A stretch of DNA of 64,000 nucleotides from Diphasiastrum complanatum (Eukaryota; Streptophyta; Lycopodiopsida; Lycopodiales; Lycopodiaceae): the NCBI GenBank assembly GCA_029204225.1, contig CM055107.1:29537410-29601409 (forward strand), written 5' to 3'. Below the pieces are notes generated by a model, which was not told where the DNA came from, did no database searches, and was given only the letters and a program-made list of their open reading frames with translations. Of the stretch, positions 13,701 through 27,000 are shown in pieces (the stretch's first letter is position 1; each line of letters opens with the position of its first letter). Both the position numbers and the translations under genes were made by a program.

Positions 13701-16700
13701 CACCCAACCTTGCCTACTCCCTGATATAGAGTAAGCCCCTCCTAGCCCAGTGTGAGGACTGGTAGCATGCTACTGCCAAGTGTCAGCCACGTGGCACTGA
13801 CGTGGCCGACTGCACGTCGGGACCCAACTGGGGGCCCTATCCTGCTGACAGGGTCCCTAGGCTGTGTTAGGCCCGCCATGGCTATGGACCGTGCTGGGGC
13901 ACACTACTCACACTGTCTTGCCCTGTTGGTCATGTACGCTGGACACGACCTTGATTGTGGTATCTGACCTATCTGTGTTCTCTAGGGTTCGGCACTGGTT
14001 ACGAGCTCGTAACACTCCCTCCCCCTTAAGAACCGTCTTGGTCCTCTACGACAAAGTCTGGAAAAATCTTGCGAAGGACGCTGCCTCTTTCCCAAGTGGC
14101 ATTCTCAACAGGCTGATCATTCCACTTAACCAGATATTCTCGGTATAGAGTATGACGAGTCTGCGTCTCTCTACTATCAAGAATCTCCTTTGGTTCATGT
14201 GGAGGTTGTTGAGGATCCAATGGGAGAACTAGAACACTGTCCCCTACCAGATTGTCTGATCTGGTTAAGGCTTTTCGTAACTGACTTACATGAAAGACTG
14301 GAAAAACCTTACTGCTGTGTGGGAGTTCTAGTTCATAGGTGACCTCGCCTAGTCAGAAGGGACCACAATACCTTGGAGACAACTTAGCACACACTCCTGA
14401 TTTGAGGGTTTTAGAGTCAACTGGGACTCTCAAGTAGACTTTCTCACCAGTGGAGAACTGCACATCCCGTCTGTGTGGATCTGCATAATGCCTGGCTCGA
14501 TCCTGGGACTGCCTAATGCTACGCTTAGCATGTTCTATCATCTGGTTTAGGTCCTCTAAAAAGTTTCTGGCTGCTTCAACTTTTTCTTGTTTAAACCCTA
14601 CAGTTGTGGGTGAGCGTGGCTGAAAACCGTACATCAGCATAAATGGGCTGTATCCCGTAGCTGAAGAATGTTTGGTACTATTGTAAGCAAACTCTAATAT
14701 CGAGAGATACTCCTCCCAATTAGTCTGCTTCTTGCTGACGTATGCACGAAGCATATCCTCCAGCACTTGATTTACCCTTTCTGTTTGACCGTCCGTCTGT
14801 GGATGGTCGGTGGTACTCATATTAAGTTTAGTATGGAGATGATGGAATACTGCCCTCCAAAAATTTCCAGTAAACTTACTGTCCCGGTCGCTGACTATGG
14901 CGGAAGGTAGACCGTACAATTTAAATAGCCCGTCTACAAACAACCTCGCTAACTCTGGAGCTCTAACGGTTGTTTTGGTCGGAATAAAATGAGCCATTTT
15001 GGTCAGACGGTCAACTGTGACCCATATAGCGTCATTACCCTTTTGGGTTTTAGGCAGGCCTACTATAAAATCCATGGAGATACTCTCCCATTTGCCAGCT
15101 GGTATTTCTAAGGGATGCAACAACCCTCCTGCCTTTAAACGCTCTGCTTTATTTACTTGACATTTCTGGCAACTGGTTACATACTGGTGGACGTCCTTTT
15201 TCATACTGGGCCAGAAAAATTGCCAAGAAGCTCATAGGTCTTCTGTATGCCTAAGTGTCCCGCGCTAGGATTGTCATGACATTCATATAGGACCTGCTGC
15301 CTATAATCCTCTGAATTGGGGACACATACTCTATCTCTATAGAGCAAGTACTCATCCTGAATGGAATACTGTTTCCATTTGAATCCTTGAGTCAACTGAC
15401 CCTCAACCACTGGGGTTTGCTTGGGTAATACAGGCTCAGAATCCTCAACGTCATCTGACGACGTATACTCGGACTCATCATCATCCTCAACGGAAGCTGC
15501 CGTATTCTTGGATGAACTGGCACCAGCCCCGGGAACTGGTTCTAGAGTCTGTAACTGTCTGTTCTGGACTGAGTTCCAGATAATAGAGAAGAATGCATCA
15601 TGCTGGCATTTCCCTCTCAAGGACTCGAGTAACTCATTACGAATCTGAGTAAAACTCAGCTCGTTTATCATAGGCATTCTGCTAAGGGCATCTGCTACTA
15701 TATTGAATTTTCCACGCCTATATCTGATAGACATGTCAAACTCTTGCATCAACTCTACCCAACGAGCTTTCCGACCTCCAAGCTCAGGTTGATTGAAGGG
15801 TATCTGAGACTCTCATGGTCTGTCAGAACCTCAAAGTTGGCACCATACAAATAATGCCTCCAAGTCTTAAGGGCATGGACTATAGAAAAGAGTTCCTTTT
15901 CATAGGCACTGTACCTGGTCTGAGCTGGCTCGAGTTTTTTACTCTCGAACGCAACTGGTCGTCCACCCTGAGTTAGCACAGCACCTACTGCAAAGTCGCT
16001 AGCATCTGTTTCGACCACAAATGGCTGATTGGGGTCGACTACCTTTAAAGCTGGTGCTGTAGCTAAGGCTGTTTTGAGAGCATCAAAGCTCTCCTGTTGT
16101 GCGGACTCCCAAATGAACTCCTTTCCCTTCCCCTTAAGAAGATTTGTCATAGGAACTGCTATCTGAGCATATTCCTTGACAAATCGTCTGTAATATCCCG
16201 CCAAACCAAGAAAGATCTGAAGTTCCAAAATATTTTGAGGTCTCAGCCAACTGAGTATGGCTTTAACCTTATTTGGGTCCATCTTAATCCCATCTGAAGA
16301 GATAATGTGACCCAAATATGCTACTTCTTCAACGAAGAATTCACACTTGGATTGTTTAGCATAAAGCTTATGCTTTCTGAGCAGTCGAAACACCTTTCTG
16401 AGGTGTTTTAGATGCTCCTTCCTCGTTTTGCTGTAGACGAGGATGTCATCTAAAAATACGACTACAAACTTACCCAAGTATGGTCTGAGGACACTGTTCA
16501 TCAAGGTCATAAAGGTAGCTGGAGCATTTGTGAGCCCAAATGGCATCACTTTAAACTCATAATGACCGTGACGAGTCCTAAAAGCTGTTTTCGAGACATC
16601 TTCCGATTTTATACGGACTTGATGATATCCCGATCTGAGGTCTATTTTGCTGAAAAACTTAGCCCCGTCGAGTTGATCAAACAACTCGTCTGCCCGAGGC

Positions 16701-17963
16701 ATAGGGTATTTATTCTTGATTGTGACTTTATTGAGGGCTCTGTAATCTATGCAAAGACGCATAGACCCCTCTTTCTTTTTCACCAATAGGACTGGTGAGG
16801 CCCATGGTGAACTACTGGTCTGAATTTGGCCTTTCCCAAGATAGTCTGTTAACTGCCTAGTTATTTCTTCATCCTCTGTTCGGCTGACCCGATACGGAGG
16901 TTTAGAAACAGGTGCTGTACCTGGTACTAGGTTTATTACATGATCTACCTCATCTTGCTGATATTATGTGGGTTGGCAAGATTGGTCCTTGCCCTATTCT
17001 CTTACGTTATATGCCACCCTTGTTGTTGCTCTGTTTTCTTGTGTGTACATGGTCCATAAATCCTGGAAACCTTTAGAGACACATGTGAAGCTAAACTGGT
17101 ATACATTATAGTTGCAAAGAATCGCGATTATGGGGCTATAGCGATTCGCGAATAGCCCCAGAATGTGTTGTTAAGGGCCTATTGTCTAGAGGTCCTTCGG
17201 GGAACCTTCCAAGAAGCTATAGTTAGGATTAGGTCTGGTCTATGATCCTCCATCCTAGGCGAGCTAATTTATTGTACCCACAATCTATGGTGCCATTAGT
17301 GATGCATTGGCGCAAGGACAAAGGATAGCCCTCATGATGTATTATAATCATGTCTCTATTCATAACACTTCTCTTCTAACAACTACGTCAATGTTGAAAT
17401 AAATGGAGGAGCTACATATAAATACTAAAATTCAGTGAATGTGAATGTAGTATTGCCCAAAAAAATTGCTATTACTGCATATGTCGATATCATCCTATTC
17501 CTAAAACTCGGTGTTTGGGGCTTCTAATTAGTGAGATGCTTTTACTTCGTCAGTCACTTTTGCCTCCGCACGATCATATGGGCATAGAGTCTCAACAGTT
17601 GCTAGTTACAGGATACTTTCAGACACAAGCTCATGATAAGGATTCGGATGATGATATTGACATACATGTCCCGCCACGGTTGTAGACAGCCAGTACAGCC
17701 TTCATCTCGACGTACCGTTCAGCAGACACTTCGGGCCTATTTTACTTGATCTCTCTTCTTCAACTGGCCCGGGTTGTGGGCAACATTGCTTTCTCCTAGT
17801 CATCAGTCCTACCTAGCCCGGGTTGTGGGTGTTTTATTGTTTACATTACTTTAGTTCTCATGTACAGTTTTCTTCAGTCTGCACATTGACGATGCTCCCA
17901 TGTATCTTTGTACACATGTATCTGTCTTATACACCTATGGGTGCCTTCAAGACGTTAATAAAG

Positions 17964-18025
<62 letters not shown>

Positions 18026-21000
18026 GGATTCTGAAAGTTGTAAACTTGTCACCACTACCTCTTCACCTTATCTTCTAGTCATTTTCGGTACAAATCCTAC
18101 AGAGCAAATTTAAGTAGATTTAAACTAAAATTGAAACATCAACAATGCAAAAGCTTTTCATATGTTGAGAAAGATAAACATACCTTTGTTGCATCCACTG
18201 CTGCTTCTCCTATACTTGCACGAAAAGCTCCCAATAAAAGTGGCTACACAAAGAGTCAATCGTAAAATTGTTGTTTTATGAAGCATTGTGTTTAAATGTA
18301 CATCAATCTTAAAAAGTTTGATAGAAAAAGATAATGTTTAAGCAAGTGAAACTTCTTCCAAGAATTTTTCCAAGTTGAAATGCTTTGATAGCCATTGATA
18401 TTTTATTGAGAAGTAATACCGCAGGGGCTTCCTCAATAATCTTTTGATGTCGCCTTTGTACACTGCAATCCCTTTCAAAAAGATGGACAACATTGCCATG
18501 TTTATCCGCAAAAACCTACAAAGACATTCTTGAAATGAATCACCAAGTTTATGATTCTAGATTTACCAAATTTCAATAATATGTTTCGAATAATCAACCT
18601 AAACACGTTACATTCAAAAGCGAAATTCTTGATTTAAGTAGTTTCTAAGATAAACCTTGTGAACATGGACGTAACTGCAATCAAGAAAACCAAAGATGCA
18701 ATGTTTGTAGTAGCCAAGATGCCTTTGGAGTTCCTTCTCTTCTTTCATAGTTTGATGGGAAAAACAAGAGGAGCTAATATTGATGATTGTTTGGCAAGTA
18801 TGCATTATGGTTATTCCCATCATCTTCATTACTCAAACATAAGATACTCTTTACCCACTGAATATTTTGCTTTGTTACGTTAAATGGTGTTAAATAGTAA
18901 CAACAAAACTACATCCCTAGTTGCAAGGATCACAACACTTTGCACTTCCCAGTCACTTACCTTTTGAAGGTTTCTAAATTGTCTCTTTTTTAAATGTTTT
19001 CCCATGCATCAATCTACATCGCATCAACATCTCCTAGCATCTCAACTATCATTTTATATTTTTCATCATTTTCACTTTGTTATGTCTATATATATGCTCT
19101 TTTCCTTTCTATTTTAACACTCTCCTATGATTGTTCCTACATATCAATCTATGGACTTTGGATACAATTCTAGACAACTTTCGACATTTTAGATAGTTTA
19201 TGTACACTAAATAGGGAAGAACACCAACTTTTAGGTAGAAGAGCTACAATCAATGTAGGATGAAACAACAAATCCATAGCTTGGAAGCTAGATCCATGCT
19301 GGAAACAATTTATTTTCCCTAAAACAATAGTAAATTTTTAGAATCCAATGTAGTCAATTTTTTTCTTCTAAAAAGAAGCTAGCTTCCGTGAAAATGAGTA
19401 ATGTTGATATTTAAATGGCTATTGCACTCTTATTGAGCTTCGACATTCTAAAAACAATGCTACTAGACATGGAAGCTAAAAATTGTATGGCTATATTAGT
19501 GCATTTTTTATGTTGCTTCAAGAAATTAGCAAGATTTAAAAGCATCGTTTGACCACGTTAATTCATAGAAAAATGGTACATCTTTTTAAAGATTATGTTT
19601 CATATTCATTACTCTACACAAACTAAATAAGGCAATAATTGCATTTCCCTAGAAAAATGGCGATTGAGGAAATTCCAGTTCCCAGAGACGGACAAGTTTC
19701 CTCTCCCGAAATTCGGCTCGTCTCTCCTGTTATGGGGGGACCGGTTGACACAAACCAATTACTTGACACACTAAGTACAATGGTTCTAGAACTCCACCAG
19801 AGTAATAAGCAACATGACAATCAAATGCAATATCTTTTAATCAATTACAATCTATCTTAGGTTCAATGAGGACTTTAAATCGTCCATTGTAACAAGTTTG
19901 AGAGAGCTTGGTTTGGGCTATCAACGAAACGTTTTCACCAGTGAGAAAAAATTTAAATGCCCCAAAGTCATAGAAGATTGGATTAATTTTAGCTTGCACA
20001 ATGTCTCGAAAGATGATGTATATCATCAGTTCTCCTATTTATTGAACGTAAGGCTTCTTGCTAGTGGAAAGAACTTCCTTAGAAACTCACGACTTGGAGG
20101 AATTCCATAAGGCTTTTGACATCGTGCATGACTCAAAAATGTATCTACGGTTTATCAATTGCCGAATTGGGAAAAATGTATCTACGGTTTATCGATTGCC
20201 GAATTGGGAAAACATGAAATAGACTTGCATGTCCAAGACTTAACAAACTATTTCTCTAAAGTGCCGCTCTTTGATAGAAAATTGGCTCAATGGCAGTTCG
20301 TGTCTAGGTTGCCCTAGCGACATGTGCTCCATACCCTTGAGGATGCTATTCGTGTGACAAAAGCCTAGGATAGTAATCCCTACACTAACGCAAGTGATAT
20401 GACTATTGCAAGTGATACGCTACAATACGATCGTTGTCGTTAAAGGACCCACATTTTGGACCAATGTGGCAAAGAGTTCTGGCAGACTCATCAAGCGAGT
20501 AAAGGAGGTGTTGATGACTTCTCTATCCATGATGGACTTTTGTTCAAGAAAGGAATGATATGTTTGCTCGATGTGGATGCTCTTTTAAAGAAAATTCTCT
20601 ACGAGTGTCATGACTCACCTTTTGCAAGGCATCCAGGCATACTATTGGCCAAAACTTAAGCCCTCTATAGAATCTGATTTTGTTAATTGTGACCAATGTC
20701 AGCTCAATAAGGCCGAACATCTTTAAATTGGGGGCCTATGGAAGCATGCAGTTTTGGTCTGCCAACTTTAAAAGGTCTTGGAGACATATCAAGCTCACCA
20801 TGCAAGGAATGAATCTTACCATTGTGCTGGAACTCATACACATGAGCATCCCAAGCGATGTAAGGTTTCCTAGCCACATGCCAATAGATTCCAAGCACTA
20901 CATCGAAACAAGCTCAACGGGTAATCTCAAAATATAACTCCTCAATATAGATTTGAATGGTTAGAGGCATACCCACAACCTTGGCATCCCATACTTTTGT

Positions 21001-24000
21001 ACCCTTTCCATCAGCCATTTCGACTGTGTACCGGTACCGGGATGGTTGTGTGCTGACACTTAACCGTTTAATCAAAGTGGAGTTAATAACGTTATGTGAG
21101 GACCCAATGTCAAATAGAATCAAAACATCTCTACCACACAGTTGTCCATGCATAACAATTAAATAAGTATAAGGAAATTGATACCATATTGTGTCGCTCT
21201 AGATAACTGTGGCATGGAACCGAATCCACCTTCCGAATCATCGTCACGTTCATAACTTGTGGAGCACCCTGAGGTTCCATTGCTCAAGCTCTTCAATGTG
21301 CGTCGGAGTAGCCTCTTCGACTTGCAGGTTATACAAGGTTCATGAAGGGTTACGTGGGCACTCCCAAGACTGCGTGGCTTGGTTCTTTTCATCCAAAGGT
21401 ACCCAATTCTCAGCGAACATGTGCTTGAAGGATTCCCAGGTGGCAGGTACCAAATTGTCCTTTTCCACCTTGCTCCACCAATGTTGTGCAATCTGTTGCA
21501 AGCGGTAATTAGCTTCAACAATTCTTTGTTCGTCATCATCGATGCCGCATGTCTGAAAGGCTTTTCCCCACTTCTAAATCCAATTTCCTTTACCAACATT
21601 GTGCAGTTTCTTGCAAGCGGTAAGTGGCTTCGTCAATTCTCTGATCGTCGTCGTCAATGCCACCCGTCGGAAAGGCTTTCTCCCACATTTGAATGCAATT
21701 TTCAACTGCATCTGTATTGCGTATCGCAACTGCACCAGTAAACAAGAAAGAACAGGATTTCTTCAAAAGCAAATGAAGAGGTGCAACCACAGTGGCAAAA
21801 CGTGGAACAAGATGACAAAGGTGAGTAGCTAAACTAAAAAACATACGGGCATGATGAACATCATTAGGCATAGGCCATTCCTGAATAACCTTGACCTTAC
21901 GAGGATCAAGATGAATACAACCATCACAAATAAGAAAACCTAAAAACTCTACCTTTGGAACAACAAAAGAGCACTTAGACATTCTAGCAAACAATTGAAA
22001 AGTAATGACTCTCATTGCTAGTAGGTAGGAAAATATAACACATCCTATATTATAAACCTAGACTCAATACAACTACTAGTTTGGTTGATAAGAAGTTTTA
22101 ATAAAGAAGCATATTTTTGCAATGCCAACCATACAAGAATGTATACTTGCACTCAAATAAATAATGCGAAAAGTTGTACAACCAATTAGTTAGAATGACC
22201 AAACCATTAGTGTCATCTCATAACATTGAGATTACATATCAAGACGTAAATAATTTCTAATTTGGTTCTATTGAGCTACTATTGATTGACAAAGTAAAAT
22301 GCAATAAACAAGATTATTTCTAGAATCATTTACTTTAATGATTTAAATTTCAATCGTTGAGTAGAAAAGCCATGAGCTTTTTACCGGAAAATGGGTCCTA
22401 TACAAAGGCTACATGCTACAAGGCTCACATGCTCTCAACAACAATGACACCTATACTTTTTTCATTGAAATTATAATTTTCAAGGGTATTATCAAAGATA
22501 ATTACCTGCACTTCGACATGTCGTGGTCGAGCAATATACTTTTCTATGAGCACTCTATTGTCACCAAAGGACGTAAGAGCTTCTCGTTGAGCACTCTTGA
22601 GACACTCCAAGAAATCACGTTCATCTTCAACAATTTTCATGCCCTATAAAGTTTCATTTCACAAGGGCATAAATGTCAGCTTCACATTTTAGAGATGCCC
22701 ATAAATTGACTTTATGCTCCATTGATATGAAAATTGTAAATCTCCCTAAAAAAAGCATAGACGCTTAATATTTTCGAACTATAAGCCAAAAACATGAAAC
22801 ACCAACCATTTCCTTTCTAACAAGAGGCCCTCATTGACATTGCAACCAAACAAAGTTACTACAATTTAGCAAGACAATTCAATGTAGGAACTTTAATCTT
22901 CACAAATATACAAAATCATGGAAATTTTGTAGTGATTCATGCTAACATTTAATAATTCACTTTCTATAACACCTTAACACAAATAACTAGTAACACACAT
23001 TTCTACCTTGAAACTATTGTTGAACAATTCATAGATTGCCAACTAATAAGACATCATATAAGCTAAACAGAAGCAAAAATCAAAAACTTGGACCAAAAGT
23101 CATGTCCTACAAAGACTACACTTTTCATTTGCAAATGGTTGACCAGGCTTTGGGACTCTTTGGTGCTTCCTTTTACATGTTGAGCAATCGATTTTATGAA
23201 TAAACATCTACATAGTTATGGTTTAGATTGTTGACTCACCACCAACCACAATAGCACTCTCAATTCATCCACAAACCTACACTTATCAAATTGCATAGCC
23301 CATAATCATCTAACGTAACCTTAAATATCAGCATTCATAAAACCAACAGCCACCCTGAATATTAGGATGTCTAAGCTTTATCACTCGCTCAAGCGTTGCA
23401 TACAATTGTAAAGTTTCCATCTCTTCAAGTAGGATGATTGATCTCAAGTCCTCCTACCTCCTTATATGGAGTCTGGAATGCAAACTTTCCGCATATGCAT
23501 GCGCAAACCATATAGTACTATGCATAATACAACCAAAAAATAACTCCAAGCTAGCAATACATTTTCTATCCTCAACTATGGACCCTCAATTAACCCTTAC
23601 ATACATGATCCACATGCATAACATTCTCTCCCTTAAAGATTGACTCTATCCAAAGCAAGTTAGAGAAGAATTTTGTTGCCAGTTCATGCTCTCCCTCTTC
23701 AAGTGTCCTCCTCCTCCAATCCACCACTCCAAACGAAATACTTAGTATTAATCAATTCCTAAGTTTAGTATGTTGAGCATCCATGCCTTCATGGTAACTG
23801 AGGGACATCAACAAATGGATCTCCAACTAAACTAGTATCTCCTTCAAGATGGATGTTGTTTCTTTTATCAAGCAAGATGGAAGACTTAATGGACTCCACC
23901 TCTTGAAGGAAGTTTTCGTGAGACATGTCTTTAAAATTCATAAGGAACACTATAACTTGGAGACAGCTAATGGCACTTTTAGGTTGAAGTCCTTTAGGTT

Positions 24001-27000
24001 CTATTGGAATCTTCAAACACCGTAGGTGGACTCTTTTGATATAAGCTTAACTTGCATTTATCTGAAGCACTCTTCATACCATATATTTGTAGAATATTAT
24101 ATCTTTTTTTTTTAATACATTACAAACATGGTTCTTTTTTAATTTTTTCACAAATGCCTCTAGTAGGCTATATGTAAATTGAAAGCCCTAAAAAAAGGCC
24201 TAGAAAAATGTAGCAAAGCCTGCAATTTGAAAATCCATGTTAGTTTGAATCGATGCATAGCTTCAAGAAGGGGCAATGGGTTTCATACTACCCAACTACA
24301 AATCCATTTAAGAAAACATGCTTCAAAAAGAAGCAGCATACTTCAAAGTTGGAAATTGGCCTTCATATTTCGAAGCTACGGATCCATCTAAGGTAACGAG
24401 TTACAAGAGGCAACGACCTTACAATCGGGCTTCAAATTTGTTTCTAAGTCCTTCAACATAAAAAGAAAACAATGTTTAGAGTTTAAGCATGTCCCGTGCA
24501 TGCGGAACGGAATATGTTCTATACCAAAAGGTACCACACGGTGTTCTATGCTTCATACCATCCCTAAATAATGGCAACATCTCCTCATACTGTTATGACT
24601 CCCTAGATCTCCAATAGCCATGAAGGTTAACGCACACCCCATACAAGTGACAACACACCGTATCTACCCATCCTAGGGTCATTGCCGACCCACCCCCATG
24701 CACTGGACTTACTGACATTAAAAAGACCTCCTCCAAGGATCAAATAGGATGCTAAACCTATAGAACAAAACGGAAACGGGTGGTGGATAGACCAACTCAA
24801 CCAAACCTAGATCGATCGGATCTAGCCCCCAAGCTACGGTCCTACCAATGCTCAATAGGAAAGAGATGTCACTCCGGCAACATACTGCTATAATCACCAC
24901 AATCAGGCATACACTAGCAAGAGCCCCAATGGGTATACTTATACCCTCCATGGCCCATGCACCACTAGTAGTGCATTGTGACACCTCACTAGACACATTT
25001 GCAGCCTAACTGGGCCACCTCATCCAGTTCCCCTATGAGTCACTAATGACCCATAAAAATCCACCATCTTGAGTTTAGGCCTCCAACCATTAATTATGAC
25101 CAAATACACATGAGGGCCCCATCCCCTCATAATCATAATTAAATTACAGGTCGAGGTAGGCCTACTAACCTCCTAACGGGATAAAAACCCGTTATCAATC
25201 CAGTCCTGGGCATGACATCTTCTCCCCTTATTCAAGTTTTGCCCTCAGAACTCAAAGTTAGGGAAATTCTTTTTCAGGCTACCTTTCTGCTCTCAGGAGT
25301 CATCATCGTCTGTATGACCTTTCCATCGAACCAAATGCTTGGTAACTATACGATTCCACGATCGTTTGGTTCTAGTATCCAAGATCTTTCCAGGTTCAAG
25401 TCGAGCCACACCCGAAGATTCATCCAATAGGTCCAATTGATTTCCAGAACCAAGATGTTCCCCTTCACGTAGACTTTTCTCAAGTTGACTTACGTGAAGT
25501 ACTGGGTGTACTTGAGTTCCTTCTGGGAGATCTAATTGGTAAGCCAAGGATCTATCATTTTCATGATTTTATACGGTCCCCTATACCTAGCGGACAATTT
25601 GTGATGCTTGTCAGTACAAATTACGTAAGAATCTTTCAAGATTCGTAAATACACCCAATCCCCCAGTTGAAAGTCTCGAGGTGATCTTTTCAGATTAGCA
25701 TAATGTTTGTCCCTATCTTGGGCACATTGGACATTCTCACGTGCTATTTGTAGCATTTTTTGCATATCGTGTAAGAAATCCGCTACTTTATGAAACTTGA
25801 TCAATCAAGTTTCAACTACAATGGGCGATCTAGGTACATATCTATACATAAGCATAAACGGGCTATATCCGGTAGCCGAATGCTTACTATTGGTACAGGC
25901 AATCTCCATCAAGGATATCTACCTCTCCAATGAGATTGCCATCAAAAGACCTATGCATATAGCATTAGATCTTTTAACCACGCACGTTGCCCTTTCCTAT
26001 CGATCAAGTATGAACTAGAATTTGAATTATGATTCGTCAATCACCATTCATCGAATCCTTACTTCCATACTTGACAATGAGAGAATATGAATATTACTAT
26101 TCTTAGAAGACACGAGTTGTTTCAAAAAAGTCCTTTCCACTAGGAAAGTTTCAGACTTATTAACTCATTTATGATGCCCAAAAAGAACTCCCGGGAGTCC
26201 TCGTCATCTAACTTACCTTTCCATCGAATCAAATGTTCAAAAATCAAACGACTTCTCAACTGATGACGTCGAGTATCCATGATCTTTTCCAAGTTCATTG
26301 GGTACGAAAGAAGTCAAATCCTCCAATAACACTAGTTCATCTTCTGGAACGAGGTTATCCTTTCCACCAAGTCATTCTTTTAAATAACGCACATGGAATA
26401 GAGGACGAACTGTTGTTCCTAACGAACAATCTACTCAATAGGCGGAACAATTAATTTCATTTACAATCGTAAAAGGACCATTGTATCGTGGAGTCGACAA
26501 CTTAGGGCATTCCCCATTCGAAGTACCTTAGAATCTTTTGGGATTCTAAGATACACACAATCTCCGATCTCAAATTCTCTAGGAGAGCGACTTCGTTTTG
26601 AGTTGATCTAATGCTTTCCTTAGCCACCTGCAACATTCCCTACAATTGTTCAGGTTGTATGGACTCAAAGGTCTCAAGATACAAGCTGCAACTAATTCCC
26701 TGCATATCTTGCAAGAAATCAGTTGCAGCTTGTATCTTGACCTGAACAATTTTTCTATGAAAAGTTGTGCAAGTTTTGAAGCTTTGACAATACAGTTTGT
26801 TGGAATGAATTGAGCCATTTTGGTTAGCCTGTCACCTACTACCCAAATGGCATCATGACCCTTCCAGATCTAGGAAGTCTGATCACAAAATCCATGGAAA
26901 TAGTTTCCCACTTCTTGTTGGTAATGGATGTAACAAACCAGCTACTTTGAGTCTTTCAGCTTTATAAACTTGGCACTGTTCACTCTTTTGAACGTTTGCC

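Larger units (their letters stand above)
13658..16965 (-). mobile_element. Ty3-gypsy chromovirus, 5'-truncated, in MCCA intron 6
   Basis: Minus-strand order is reverse transcriptase, RNase H, integrase, chromodomain, polypurine tract (14015-14028), LTR. Gag, protease and the 5' LTR are absent: homology ends near 16965 at an in-frame stop. It is in the same transcriptional sense as MCCA. The lower LTR edge at 13658 is inferred from TGTAATA pairing with the TAACA end and is uncertain. Confidence 0.88.

Noticed and set aside
13400-13729. 109-codon plus-strand ORF and overlapping frames
   Set aside because: Only the CCHC-like stretch in one frame has a recognisable motif. The others overlap it in different frames and cross the chromovirus LTR.
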